In this document: piece by piece, positions 9,200-18,335 of the stretch
Layout: each line of letters begins with the position of its first letter
Position numbering within the stretch: the stretch's first letter is position 1
DNA from: JAAZPT01 sp964544955
GTDB taxonomy: Bacteria; Bacillota; Clostridia; Christensenellales; Aristaeellaceae
Length of the DNA stretch: 64,000 nucleotides
Direction of reading: 5' to 3'
NCBI GenBank assembly: GCA_964544955.1
Contig: CAZJEB010000006.1
Coordinates: forward strand, 19,327 to 83,326
Notes under the pieces: model-generated
What the model saw: the letters and a program-made list of their open reading frames with translations, nothing else
Database searches by the model: none
What the model was told of the DNA's origin: nothing
Made by a program: the position numbers and the translations under genes

Positions 9200-9480
9200 T
9201 TACGTTAATTGCATCCGTACGTTAAGGGGCGAAAATGGGGGCCTAATTGCGAGGCGGCCCCCGTTTTTCCCCCTTAACAATCCCCTTTCCTCCCCTGCAC
9301 GCTCTGACATCTCCGGCGATATACAAGCCTTGACTTTAATAATTGGATTGTACGCCCTGAAAACAAGGGTGATTGAATTGTTGCGCCCACAAGCTAACAC
9401 AGCGTCGCTTTAGATGTTCCGCTTCGCTTCACGAGCAAAAGCTCTGTTACGTTGCAAGAGCTTTCCGACCGAGAAAGCAA
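9200..9480. other. GC-rich structured island inside the repeat spacer (candidate structured RNA or element remnant)
   Basis: Base composition changes sharply from AT-rich to about half G+C. At 9221-9278 there is a 23-bp stem with only one true mismatch and two G-T pairs; its arms begin GTTAAGGGG and end CCCCTTAAC, with GGGGGCC/GGCCCCC inside. A second stem, AAAGCTCT/AGAGCTTT, is at 9438-9464 with an 11-base loop. A minus-strand frame (9200-9400, 66 codons) runs through the big hairpin, but it has no ribosome binding site and mirrors the stem, so it is not called a gene. Identity unknown. Confidence 0.5.
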
Positions 9481-9579
9481 TATCAAAATGGGCTATATAG
9501 AATATTGGCAAAGAGAGGTGCGGCAATTTTGTTTAGCTTGGATGATTAATTGGGATGGTTTGGGTCGTTGCTTTTTTGT

Positions 9580-9712
9580 TCCTCCCACATTTTCAATATA
9601 GCATATGGGGTTTTTTGAATGGGTGTTTTTAAGAATTTTATTATAGGACGTAATGGGCTTGTGGTAATGGATTGAAGGTTATTCGTGGTTTTTTTAAGTG
9701 GTGGGGTTTTAA
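9580..9712 (-). repeat. Dispersed repeat, module C only
   Basis: C module with TGCTATATT on the minus strand. The rest of the 9713-9990 spacer is plain AT-rich sequence where I see nothing more than the promoter for the next gene. Confidence 0.8.
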
Positions 9713-9996
9713 ATTTTATATGTGCTATAAACTATAAATTTTATTTATTAGTAAAGGGAAGTTCTATGTTGCTATATTGTTTAATATTTGATTAGAATTT
9801 ATTAAACATAAGGGCAACATATTGGGTGTTTTTGTTTTTGGGGTATAGCTTGTGGTGTTTTATGTGGTAGTGTATTTGGAGAATATTTGGTTTTTTTATT
9901 TTTTAGTTTATATTTTTTTATTCAAATACTTATGTATATACATTTAAATATATTGCATAAAAATTTCAAAAACGACATTTTAGGCCATTTAGTATA

Positions 9997-10025
9997 TTGA
10001 CTTTTTATGCATATGCAAATATAAT
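9997..10025 (+). promoter_or_regulatory. Sigma-A-type promoter for the anchored surface protein
   Basis: TTGACT, a 17-base spacer and a perfect TATAAT lie 30 bases before the start codon; an AAGGAG site follows. Confidence 0.75.
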
Positions 10026-10054
10026 TAAATTATTAACTATAAGGAGTTATTTGT

Positions 10055-11383
10055 ATGAAGAAGATTGTAGCAATTGCATTGTGTTTGATACTAGTGCTAG
10101 GCTTAAATATTGGGGCTTTAGCAAGTGGAACAGGTTACCCAATAAACATTACAATGAATTACCGCAACCAAAGCAAAGTGGTAACATTTAACAGTGCGGA
10201 TGAAGTGCTTGGTTTACAAGGCTACCCTTATGATCCAGGTGCTAATTTTACAAAGTCTTACAACTTTGGTTGGAGCGACCAATCAAACTTTAAGTATAAT
10301 GATGCCGCTAAGTTTTACCTTACAAGGCAAAAGGTTGGGGATTTATTCCCTGATGGTGTAGCAAAGGATACTACATTATATTTAATAGGCTTTGGACCCT
10401 TAGATTTTGCCTTTGCAACATACGAGTTTAACAACATTATTATAAATAAGGATTTTACCCCAGAGCAAACATTGCCCCAAAGCACAATAGAAAGCAGTTC
10501 TGGCTGGGATGTAAACACAAACGATAAAATTGCCACAGCTTATTATGACCCTGCCCAAGCTAAAGTTCCCGTTATATTAAGTACCAACTTTAAAATGGAT
10601 AGGAATGCCGCCCTAATAGCCTTTGAAAACCCAGGTGGCATACTTACAAACACGTCACAATGGGGCCACAGCGATACAAACACATACATAGATCTACGCA
10701 TACAGCTTGACCCCCGTATTGATATGGCAGACCAATTAACAGAACTTTACTTTACAAGCTACAATTTTTCACCTACACATATATACGCAAGCGACTACAC
10801 ACCTGTTGTTTCATTTATAAACACCCATGTTCAAGGTAGCCCCACAACAAATATTAGCTTTAATACCGCAAGTATAACTGATAATACATTTATATTGCGT
10901 TGTTGGTTGCGTAACCGCTATGGTGCGCCAACATTAGACCTTAAAGCTGTAGCAAAGGCCGAGCAAGTTTTTGGGGATATGTATATGGAATCCAAAAACC
11001 CCAACAACTTTACAATAAGCAAGGCTGTTGCAGAGGAATTATCCACAAGTGGCGATCAACTTGTGTTTAACGGTTACATAAAGGGCAAGGCTATGCCTGC
11101 GGGGGCACAAATTGCAATTGATGAAATACCATCTAAGGATTTAAGGATAGGTTTTGTACCTGCCCCCGAACCCTCACCTACACCTACACCAGCCCCCACA
11201 ACCGTGCCTACACCCGCAGCAACACCAACCGTTGCGCCCACTCCCTCACCGGCACCCACTACTGTGCCAGTAATTGACCCACCACAAACGGGGGATACAA
11301 CAAACCTATTGGCATATGCAGTAATTTTAATTATGGCAATAGCTTACAGCCTTGTGGCTTACAAAAAAGCAAAAAAGCAATAA
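10055..11383 (+). CDS. Sortase-anchored surface protein (PPQTGD signal)
   Basis: 442 residues. Signal peptide at 1-24 (KKIVAIALCLILVLGLNIGALAS). The body (about 25-365) is beta-rich with no family I recognise. It is followed by a Pro/Thr/Ala/Val wall-spanning stalk (about 370-415) and a C-terminal sorting signal: PPQTGD, a hydrophobic stretch (LLAYAVILIMAIAYSLVAY) and a basic KKAKKQ tail. PPQTGD departs from LPxTG at the first residue, so a matching sortase class is expected; none is in the window. It has its own promoter and terminator. The next gene carries nearly the same sorting signal, so the pair is likely displayed by one sortase, possibly as pilus parts. Confidence 0.85.
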   Translation: MKKIVAIALCLILVLGLNIGALASGTGYPINITMNYRNQSKVVTFNSADEVLGLQGYPYDPGANFTKSYNFGWSDQSNFKYNDAAKFYLTRQKVGDLFPDGVAKDTTLYLIGFGPLDFAFATYEFNNIIINKDFTPEQTLPQSTIESSSGWDVNTNDKIATAYYDPAQAKVPVILSTNFKMDRNAALIAFENPGGILTNTSQWGHSDTNTYIDLRIQLDPRIDMADQLTELYFTSYNFSPTHIYASDYTPVVSFINTHVQGSPTTNISFNTASITDNTFILRCWLRNRYGAPTLDLKAVAKAEQVFGDMYMESKNPNNFTISKAVAEELSTSGDQLVFNGYIKGKAMPAGAQIAIDEIPSKDLRIGFVPAPEPSPTPTPAPTTVPTPAATPTVAPTPSPAPTTVPVIDPPQTGDTTNLLAYAVILIMAIAYSLVAYKKAKKQ

Positions 11384-11398
11384 ATAATTTATATAAGC

Positions 11399-11419
11399 GC
11401 CCTTAGGGGCGTTTTTTTA
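11399..11419 (+). terminator. Rho-independent terminator
   Basis: GCGCCC/GGGCGT-type stem with a TTAG loop followed by seven T residues, 16 bases after the stop of the anchored surface protein. Confidence 0.85.
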
Positions 11420-11500
11420 TGGAAGTTTATAGGCTTTTTGTACAAAATTTGCGTTTTTGACTTTAAAAACTTATAAATACAATTATTTGTTAATATTTTA

Positions 11501-11529
11501 TTGAATAAATGTTAAATTAGTAGTAGAAT
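11501..11529 (+). promoter_or_regulatory. Promoter for the pilin-like gene
   Basis: TTGAAT, a 17-base spacer and TAGAAT, 31 bases before the start codon. Confidence 0.6.
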
Positions 11530-11560
11530 GGTGACAATACTATGAAAAGAGGGGCTTTCC

Positions 11561-14308
11561 ATGCGTTATATAAAGCTTTTATTTTGTGTTATTGTTATTA
11601 GCCTTTTATTGGGGGCTGTTGCTTTAGCAAGCGATTTGCCTTATTCCCCCTACAAAATTACTGTAAACGTGCAAAAGGAAATGCCCGATGGTAGCCTTGT
11701 GCCTGCGGAGGGGGTTAATGTTGATTTGCACCCAAGTGGCTTTAGGTGGATGGATACTCAAGCAGCAACAACCAACGCCCAAGGTAAAGCCGTTTTTACC
11801 CATTATTTAAAGAAAACTTATTCATCTGGCGGTATGACCATAGCCGAGTCCGTGCCCCTTGAGGAGGGCGCATATAGTGTTTCACTACCAAATAACTATT
11901 ATAATACCCCCTCAATTTATGATGATTATATTTGGGATGAATACTATTATTTTGCAACCATAAACTTAAACAATAAGGATGCGGAGTTTAATTACACACT
12001 ACGCCTAAAAAAGGGCAATAATTTAGGTGGAATACGCTTACAAAAGTTATTTAGCACAAGTTACCATGACTATGAACAGTATAAATATTCCATGACACAA
12101 ATGGAGCATGAGGGCGCCCATGTTACTGGCGCAAAGTTCATTTTTTATACAGAAGTATGGGATAATACAACAAGTACCCCATTAAACAAATACCTAACAA
12201 GCAATAAAACCCTAAGCCGAAACAGGGCTGATGCTGCCGAGTATACAACGGATAAAAATGGGCGCATACTTATAGAAGAAGTTCCTGTTTTTGATACTGA
12301 AACAAACAGCCAAATTTATCTTTATAATGCAAAAGAAATATATACCCCACAAGGAACAGAGTCATCAACTGATACCCTTGGCTATGGTATGGGTACAAAT
12401 GTTGACGCAAACCACTATGGCACTATAATTTACACTAACAGAAGTAGCGAAAAATATAATATTATTGCCCACAACGTGGATGCGGATACAGGCCTACAAG
12501 TTACAGGGGGCGAATTTGTTATATACAAGTTAAGGGAAGATGGAACTCCCCTTTATTACCGTACCCCTGTAAACACCTTTGAAACTGATGCTTATATGTT
12601 TCGCATTGTTACAGATTACAGCCCTGATATAAACCGTGCCACAGTGCTAAGAAATGATGATATTTACGAATACAACAACTTTTTAAACAGCGAGGGCAAA
12701 AAGTTTACATTTTTTGAAGCTTTTGATTTGGGCATGAATGAAACCCATTATATAAAGGAAATAAAAACAGCCCCTGGCTATGCCCCACAAACTAAGCCTA
12801 TACCAATAACAAAGGCAAACGAATATGACCGTTTTAAGCCCGAGGAATCCAAAATAGTAAAAATAAGAAGTACACGCTTGGAAAACAGCAATTTGGTATT
12901 AAAAAAATCAGAAGATACATTTAGGCAATATGATGACAGCAATTATTATAAGCGCATACCCGGCACAGAGTTTATGGCTATTAGCGTTACAGATGCAAAC
13001 GGAAATAATTTAAGCCTTGCGGAGTATAAGAATATTGCAAAAAAGGATGCTTTAAAGGTGGAATTGCTTACAAAGGACGGGGATGCTACAAACAAAGCAA
13101 GCTACGGAACAGCAATAAGCCACAAGGAATTTTATAACAGCCTTAACACAATGGGTACAAATAGCCCCTACTTAAAGAATGCCTTAGTTAAAGTGACCGA
13201 TGAAAACGGAGCAATAGTTTATAACAACTTAAAAGATACTTGCCATTTTGTTATAGAAACAAAGGCTAGCAAGGGATTTGTAGAACGCCACACAATACAA
13301 GGCTTTGATGGCAATAAAAAGGGATCATTAACTATTGAAAACAAATCCGTTGACAACACCATTTTTATAAACGCCCTTGATTTAACTGGCAAATATTTAG
13401 AGGGTGTACAGTTTACGATTATGGGTTATATTCGCGATACAAATGAACGCGTTTATATAAAAACCGAGTTAGATAGGCCTGCAACAAGTGACGATTTTAA
13501 CACAATGTTTACTACACACTCAAATGAGGCAAAGTTATTTGTTACAGATAAAAGCGGTATGGTTACCGTAGCAAATTTACTTGAAAAAAGGGATAATAGT
13601 AATATCGCTTATTACGTTACATTAACAAAGGCTCCCCCATTGCACAGCTTAGTTGAGTCGACTTCAACAACATCAACAATAAATACAAAAGTAGCTTACC
13701 ACAAATTTGTTTTTAGCAAATACCACGAATACCCCATTACCCTTTTTGCTAACAAAAAGTTTGAAGGGCAAACATTAAAGGGTGGCGAGTTTACATTTGA
13801 GCTTTGGGTGGATAATTACGTACACTCTACTGCCACAAATGATGCAAACGGCCTTGTAGAGTTTGATAGACTTTGGGCCGACGCCGATATAAAAAAGGTG
13901 GTTATAAAGGAAAGGAAGGGCACAGATAGCTCAATAGTTTATGATACATACGAGCAAGTTTACACGCCCACTTTGGCAAAGCCAAAATCCTTCACACCAG
14001 TAGCTCAAAGCACTAGCCCACAGGATAAAACTGCTGTATCTAGAGATTATGCTGTAAGCTACATAGGTGGCGCTGCCATAGCATTAATGTTCCTTGGTGA
14101 AATTATATTTGACAACCCAGGCTTAGCTTATGAAATACCAAACTTTATAAACAAGCTTGCACCAAACCCCTCACCCACTATTGCACCCACACCAGTGCCA
14201 GTAATTACCCCACCACAAACGGGGGATAGTTTCAACTTATGGTTATATGTTGGCTTTAGCATAGTTGCCATGTTAGTAACATATGCGGTTATTAGGAAGA
14301 AGAAATAA
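11561..14308 (+). CDS. Large SpaA/Cna-B-type pilin-like protein, sortase-anchored
   Basis: 915 residues. Signal peptide at 1-23. Six or so beta-sandwich modules follow, each starting with a Lys-containing strand and a GxxF motif (for example GGEFVIYKLREDGTPL, GVQFTIMGYI, GGEFTFELWVDN) and ending in TDxNGxxxxxxL, the pattern of SpaA/Cna-B domains that can form Lys-Asn isopeptide bonds. A short hydrophobic patch (about 828-850) and a Pro stalk lead to PPQTGD, a membrane stretch (LWLYVGFSIVAMLVTYAVI) and RKKK. Likely role: pilus shaft or tip adhesin. No pilin sortase lies beside it, which is unusual for a pilus locus. It has its own promoter. Confidence 0.85.
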   Translation: MRYIKLLFCVIVISLLLGAVALASDLPYSPYKITVNVQKEMPDGSLVPAEGVNVDLHPSGFRWMDTQAATTNAQGKAVFTHYLKKTYSSGGMTIAESVPLEEGAYSVSLPNNYYNTPSIYDDYIWDEYYYFATINLNNKDAEFNYTLRLKKGNNLGGIRLQKLFSTSYHDYEQYKYSMTQMEHEGAHVTGAKFIFYTEVWDNTTSTPLNKYLTSNKTLSRNRADAAEYTTDKNGRILIEEVPVFDTETNSQIYLYNAKEIYTPQGTESSTDTLGYGMGTNVDANHYGTIIYTNRSSEKYNIIAHNVDADTGLQVTGGEFVIYKLREDGTPLYYRTPVNTFETDAYMFRIVTDYSPDINRATVLRNDDIYEYNNFLNSEGKKFTFFEAFDLGMNETHYIKEIKTAPGYAPQTKPIPITKANEYDRFKPEESKIVKIRSTRLENSNLVLKKSEDTFRQYDDSNYYKRIPGTEFMAISVTDANGNNLSLAEYKNIAKKDALKVELLTKDGDATNKASYGTAISHKEFYNSLNTMGTNSPYLKNALVKVTDENGAIVYNNLKDTCHFVIETKASKGFVERHTIQGFDGNKKGSLTIENKSVDNTIFINALDLTGKYLEGVQFTIMGYIRDTNERVYIKTELDRPATSDDFNTMFTTHSNEAKLFVTDKSGMVTVANLLEKRDNSNIAYYVTLTKAPPLHSLVESTSTTSTINTKVAYHKFVFSKYHEYPITLFANKKFEGQTLKGGEFTFELWVDNYVHSTATNDANGLVEFDRLWADADIKKVVIKERKGTDSSIVYDTYEQVYTPTLAKPKSFTPVAQSTSPQDKTAVSRDYAVSYIGGAAIALMFLGEIIFDNPGLAYEIPNFINKLAPNPSPTIAPTPVPVITPPQTGDSFNLWLYVGFSIVAMLVTYAVIRKKK

Positions 14309-14310
14309 CA

Positions 14311-14595
14311 GTGAATGATAAAATTATCATTGTTACTGATATAAGCCGAAAAATAGAAATAACAGATGCTCAACGAACACAAATTAGCAATTATTTTAAA
14401 AGGATAAAACCGAGTGCATTCGCCCATGGATTTGAAGTGGATAAAATAACCAAAAAGAGGATAATTGCACCTATGGCTTCTTTCCACGATGATAACTTTT
14501 GTTGGAATAGTGAGTTGGTATATCACTTTGAAAAATATGGATTTATACCTACAAATGATTTTTTAGAAAAAACATTTGGTTGGACAGTGGAATAA
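14311..14595 (+). CDS. Small cytoplasmic protein, unknown
   Basis: 94 residues from a GTG start, 2 bases after the pilin-like stop, so translation is probably coupled. AGGAAG lies 11 bases upstream. No signal peptide or membrane part. The sequence is a mixed alpha/beta pattern with many charged and aromatic residues. Not recognised. Confidence 0.6.
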   Translation: MNDKIIIVTDISRKIEITDAQRTQISNYFKRIKPSAFAHGFEVDKITKKRIIAPMASFHDDNFCWNSELVYHFEKYGFIPTNDFLEKTFGWTVE

Positions 14596-14601
14596 TGTAA
14601 G

Positions 14602-14630
14602 GCCTCAGGCGAAAGCTTGGGGCTTTTTTG
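14602..14630 (+). terminator. Rho-independent terminator
   Basis: GCCTCAGGC paired with GCTTGGGGC (two G-T pairs), a GAAA loop and six T residues. Confidence 0.8.
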
Positions 14631-14681
14631 TGCAGAGAGGCGGGGGTGGGTTGTTATGCGATACTGCTCTTTTCGCTCTTT

Positions 14682-14935
14682 GGTATGAGGTATGAGGTAA
14701 GTAGGCGGAGCAAGTGAGTGAGTACAAAAGGCGTAGCCTTTTACGGAGCGAACGCACCCAGCGATTAAGCGAAGCTTAATTGATGGGCGTAAGAAGGTAT
14801 GGGGTGTGGAGCAAATCCCTTTGGGATTTATTATTTAATGAATTACTTGGGTTTTGGAGTGGGTTGAATTGTAACGTTTACTTGGGTTAAAGGGTATTTT
14901 TACCTGTTTTATTATGGGTTTGAATTGTTGTATTA
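14682..14935 (-). repeat. Dispersed repeat, modules A-D (C mostly lost)
   Basis: A carries ATTAAGC/GCTTAAT and AAATCCC/GGGATTT, both compensated changes compared with the copy at 8.6 kb. D follows; only a short C-like trace is left. The gap to the next gene holds this repeat and that gene's promoter region. Confidence 0.85.
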
Positions 14936-14989
14936 TTTAAGGTGGGTACTGTTGGGTTTTTATTGGCTTTTGGGTTTATTCAGTAATTG

Positions 14990-15059
14990 ATAACTGTTTA
15001 ACTTTTTTATATTCTATGTTATACTTTTTTTATTAATACAATGTTTATAGGGAGGCTTT
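14990..15059 (+). promoter_or_regulatory. Promoter/leader shared with the inverted LRR paralogue
   Basis: TTTAAC, a 17-base spacer and TATACT, then GGGAGG before the ATG. About 55 bases up to the ATG are nearly the same as the upstream region of the minus-strand LRR gene (21266-21325), so the two genes are likely controlled alike. Confidence 0.6.
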
Positions 15060-16157
15060 ATGAAAAAGATATTTACTTTTATTTTGGCTTTTTGTTTAAC
15101 TTTGCTTTTTGCTGGAATGGCCTTAGCGGGTGAGTTGGCTTTTCCAATTAAAATAGATGAAAGCAGTTTTCCTGACCCTATGTTTAGGGAGTGGGTAATT
15201 GAGAACATTAGCGATGGGCAAGATGTTTTAAGTAAGGATGTAGCAAATGATGTTACTGTTATAGAGGTTCACAACAAAGGCATTGAAAATTTAAAGGGTA
15301 TAGAAAACTTTAGTAATTTGGAAAAATTGGGTTGTGCTTTTAACAACATAAGTTCTTTAAGTTTAGCAAACAACACAAAATTAGTGTATTTAAACTGTAG
15401 GGAAACTCAATTGCTTACATTGGATATTAGTAAAAATGTAAATTTGGAAAAATTGAATTGTTCCCATAATTATTTAAAGGCTTTAGATGTTAGCAACAAT
15501 ACTAATTTAATTGAGTTATTTTGCATTAATAACCAATTAACTGAATTAGATGTTAGTAAAAATAAAAATTTAGAATTTTTAAGCTGTTCATCCAACCAAA
15601 TAAGTATTTTAGATTTTAGCAACAATACAAACTTGAATTCTTTGGATTGTGGCAATAACAAATTAACTTCATTAAACATTAGTGCCAACAAAAAATTATA
15701 TGATTTAGACTGTTACAGAAACCTTTTAACTGAGTTAGATATTAGCAACAATACGGAACTGCTTTATATAAAATGCTATTGGAACCAATTAACCGCATTA
15801 GATATAAGCAACAACAAAAAATTATCTAGGTTAGACATAAGCAACAACAATATAGTAGAATTAGATTTAAGCAACAACGATATACACAGGTTAAACTGCT
15901 CTGTAAACCAGCTAAAAAGTTTAGATGTTAGCAACTGTATATGGTTAGCAGAATTAGCATGTAGCAACAACCAATTAACAGAGTTGGATATAAGCAAGAA
16001 TGCAGTGTTATGGAAGTTAGCCTGTGAGTATAACCAAATAAGCGAATTAAACATTTATAACAACACAGAGTTAGAGACTATTGATTGTGACAGAGATGTA
16101 GTAGTAAACAAAGATGAAAGTCAAGCTAACGTAAGGATAAATTATTATACAAACTAG
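15060..16157 (+). CDS. Secreted leucine-rich-repeat protein
   Basis: 365 residues. Signal peptide at 1-23 (ending GMALAGE). A cap with SFPDPMFREWV (about 35-45) is followed by about thirteen 21-residue repeats of the pattern LxxLxCxxNxLxxLDISxN. There is no sortase signal, membrane end or wall-binding module, so it is released or held by another protein. It is a close paralogue of the minus-strand gene at 20.2-21.3 kb; signal peptide and cap are almost the same, whereas the LRR parts differ in order and sequence. GGGAGG lies 6 bases before the ATG. A terminator follows (16163-16190). Confidence 0.85.
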   Translation: MKKIFTFILAFCLTLLFAGMALAGELAFPIKIDESSFPDPMFREWVIENISDGQDVLSKDVANDVTVIEVHNKGIENLKGIENFSNLEKLGCAFNNISSLSLANNTKLVYLNCRETQLLTLDISKNVNLEKLNCSHNYLKALDVSNNTNLIELFCINNQLTELDVSKNKNLEFLSCSSNQISILDFSNNTNLNSLDCGNNKLTSLNISANKKLYDLDCYRNLLTELDISNNTELLYIKCYWNQLTALDISNNKKLSRLDISNNNIVELDLSNNDIHRLNCSVNQLKSLDVSNCIWLAELACSNNQLTELDISKNAVLWKLACEYNQISELNIYNNTELETIDCDRDVVVNKDESQANVRINYYTN

Positions 16158-16162
16158 GAAAA

Positions 16163-16190
16163 AGTCTTCGGTGAAAGCCGAAGGCGTTTT
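16163..16190 (+). terminator. Rho-independent terminator
   Basis: CTTCGG/CCGAAG stem with a TGAAA loop, followed by a T run. Confidence 0.8.
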
Positions 16191-16242
16191 TTATTGTTGA
16201 GAGGCGTTAGTTGAGTTGGACTTGCGATTGTTGGGTTTTCGC

Positions 16243-16500
16243 TCTTTGGTATGTAGGCGGAGCAAGTGAGTGAGTACAAAAGGCGAAGCCTTTTACGGAG
16301 CGAACGCACCCAGCGATTAAGCGAAGCTTAATTGATGGGCGTAAAGAGGTATGAGGTATGAGGTACGAGGTGAGGTGCAAATCCCTTTGGGATTTGTATT
16401 TTATGAATAACTAGGGTTTTAGCGTATGTTGGATTGTAATGCTGGGTTGAGTTAAGGGGTTTTTTACCTATTTTATTATTGATTTAGTTTATTATCTGTT
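16243..16500 (-). repeat. Dispersed repeat, modules A-D
   Basis: A carries ATTAAGC/GCTTAAT and AAATCCC/GGGATTT like the copy at 14.7 kb. D follows. C is degraded. Confidence 0.85.
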
Positions 16501-16699
16501 GGAGTGCTTAAGTTTAAAGGGTTTTTAACTATTTTTAAAACCTTCAATTTAAAATCTTTTTCGCTTTTCGTTTTATCCCCTATTTAGCTTATGGAGTTTT
16601 TGAAAGGGCCTTTTGGCTCTTTTTTTATTGGGATAACGGGAGTTTTTGTTTATAGGGTGCTTGTGGAATTTTGTTGGCTTTTGGCTTGTTTGTTTGCCA

Positions 16700-16905
16700 T
16701 GGGAGGCGCTGGAATCAGCGCCGACTGGAATAATATGGGCGTTGGTGATGGGGTTATTATGGGGGTTGGGTTTGGATATAATCGCAAGGGGTTTGGTTTA
16801 TTGGGGTTGGGATATCGTCGCATGGGGTGTTTAGGGGGTTACGCTATTGTCGCAAAGGGTTTGGTTTGTTGGGGTTGGGATATAATCGCAAGGGTGTGAT
16901 TAGGG
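16700..16905. repeat. G-rich imperfect tandem repeats next to TerL
   Basis: Three or four imperfect units of the form TTGGGATATAATCGCAAGGG, spaced about 35 and 70 bases apart. The plus strand has many GGG-GGGGG runs, and at 16700-16722 there is a GGCGCT/AGCGCC hairpin. A frame through it gives Gly-rich text but no ribosome binding site. No gene is called here. It might be a packaging- or recombination-type site because TerL ends 30 bases away; that is speculation. Confidence 0.5.
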
Positions 16906-16934
16906 GCTTGGGAACTTGGGAATATTGTTTGGGG

Positions 16935-18335
16935 TTAGTGGATTAGTTCTATGGGAAATTTGGGGTTTTGGTTTATGTTTATTGTTGGGCTAAGGGGTTT
17001 TGCCATTAGTACGTAGCGGAGCACGTCGTAGAGGTGATCCTCGGTGTTGGTATCTACATCCTCCACGTTGGTATTGCTGTATATTAGGTTGGGGAGGGTT
17101 CTAATCATGTTTCTGCACTGTTTGAAAAAGTAGAGCTTTGCCCTACCGTTTTTATCAAACATAAGGCGGTTATGCACCTGCATTTTACCGGCAAGGCGGG
17201 TGTTATCGCCCCGTGTGAAGTATATAAAGTTGGGGCTGTATTCCATCATGCGGGCTATGCTTTCCCCACGGCTTTCGTCAAATATGCTGGGGTCGGCCAC
17301 GCCTATTATTGTGCGGTTTTTTAATAGGGGCGAGCTTCTTTCAATTTCGTGTATTTTGGATGCAATCTCCACAGGGCTTAATTTATTGCCAATATTTCCG
17401 TTGCCATCACCACCATAAAGTTCATTTACCATAAATATTGTGCCATCATCATCAACAATAAACCACCCTACTGCATAAGGCCTTGTATAGCCAAAGTCAA
17501 AACCTCTGTATACGGGTAGATGGGGAGGGAAGGGAATTTGATCTATAACATGGCTGTTTATACCGTTTGTGTAGCCCGCTTTGTTATCCCTAAACTCTGC
17601 AAAAACTTGGCCTTGAAAGCTGTTCCAATTGCCGTAAAGGAGGGCTTGTTTTTGAGCCTCGGGCAACATGGCAAGGGATGCCACATACATGGGGTCGTTT
17701 TCCATAAGGGCTTTGTTTTCAAACACAGTGGAGGGAATAAAAATTCTGCTGCGCTGCAAAATTTGCTTTTCACCATTGGGCAATATAATTTCCACATCGC
17801 TGTTTATGGGGGTTTCTGGTGGGGCGGGGTCTATAAACCTTGATTTTACCCATGAATGGCCTATGCCACCAGGGTTTGCACTGGCGCGTATGTAAACATC
17901 CATATCCTTATCCCCTGGGCGGTTACGGCTGAACATATAAAAGTATTCCTCCGCTGTGAAGTGGGTAAGCTCATCAAAGGCTATGTAGTCAAAACGTTGG
18001 CCTTGGTATTGGTACATATCGTTTGTGGTGTGCATGGAGCCAAAGTAGATTTTTGCACCACTATCAAATATCCACATATGTTCAACGGTTTTGTATACAG
18101 CATTAGGGAAGGCAAGACCATATATTTGCATGCTTCTGTCAATAAGTTCCCTAAGCTGTGGGAAAGTTTTACGGAGTATAAGGGCACGGTAGTTGGGCTT
18201 GTGTATTTGGCGTAGGGCCTCGGTAAGTAGGGCATCGCTTTTGCCTCCACCGGCGGCGCCTCCGTATAGCACTTCATACTCACTTCTGGATTGAAAAAGG
18301 GCTTGCTTAGGTTGGGGTTGCCAAATTATATTCAT
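16935..18335 (-). CDS. terL: Phage terminase large subunit
   Basis: 466 residues. The ATPase part has Walker A GGAAGGGKS (G25-S33), Walker B FDYIAFDE (D121-E122) and motif III ASANPGG (about 151). The nuclease part has acidic residues D280 (GFDFGYTRP), D348 (GVADPS) and D433/D437 near the end, the RNase-H-like metal triad. All motifs are intact, so it should pump and cut DNA. It starts 28 bases inside the portal gene, in the reverse of the usual terL-then-portal order. No small terminase is recognised. Promoter likely shared with portal. Confidence 0.93.
   Translation of the reverse strand: MNIIWQPQPKQALFQSRSEYEVLYGGAAGGGKSDALLTEALRQIHKPNYRALILRKTFPQLRELIDRSMQIYGLAFPNAVYKTVEHMWIFDSGAKIYFGSMHTTNDMYQYQGQRFDYIAFDELTHFTAEEYFYMFSRNRPGDKDMDVYIRASANPGGIGHSWVKSRFIDPAPPETPINSDVEIILPNGEKQILQRSRIFIPSTVFENKALMENDPMYVASLAMLPEAQKQALLYGNWNSFQGQVFAEFRDNKAGYTNGINSHVIDQIPFPPHLPVYRGFDFGYTRPYAVGWFIVDDDGTIFMVNELYGGDGNGNIGNKLSPVEIASKIHEIERSSPLLKNRTIIGVADPSIFDESRGESIARMMEYSPNFIYFTRGDNTRLAGKMQVHNRLMFDKNGRAKLYFFKQCRNMIRTLPNLIYSNTNVEDVDTNTEDHLYDVLRYVLMAKPLSPTININQNPKFPIELIH

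Noticed and set aside
9200..9400. 66-codon minus-strand frame in the GC-rich island
   Set aside because: It lies across a 23-bp hairpin and has no ribosome binding site; the frame is explained by high G+C and few stop codons.
8545..9712. CRISPR array (C modules at short spacing)
   Set aside because: Units are over 100 bases, spacing is irregular, parts between are also repeated, and no cas gene is present.
16591..16899. 102-codon plus-strand frame rich in Gly
   Set aside because: It translates G-rich tandem repeats; no ribosome binding site fits and it has no likely fold.
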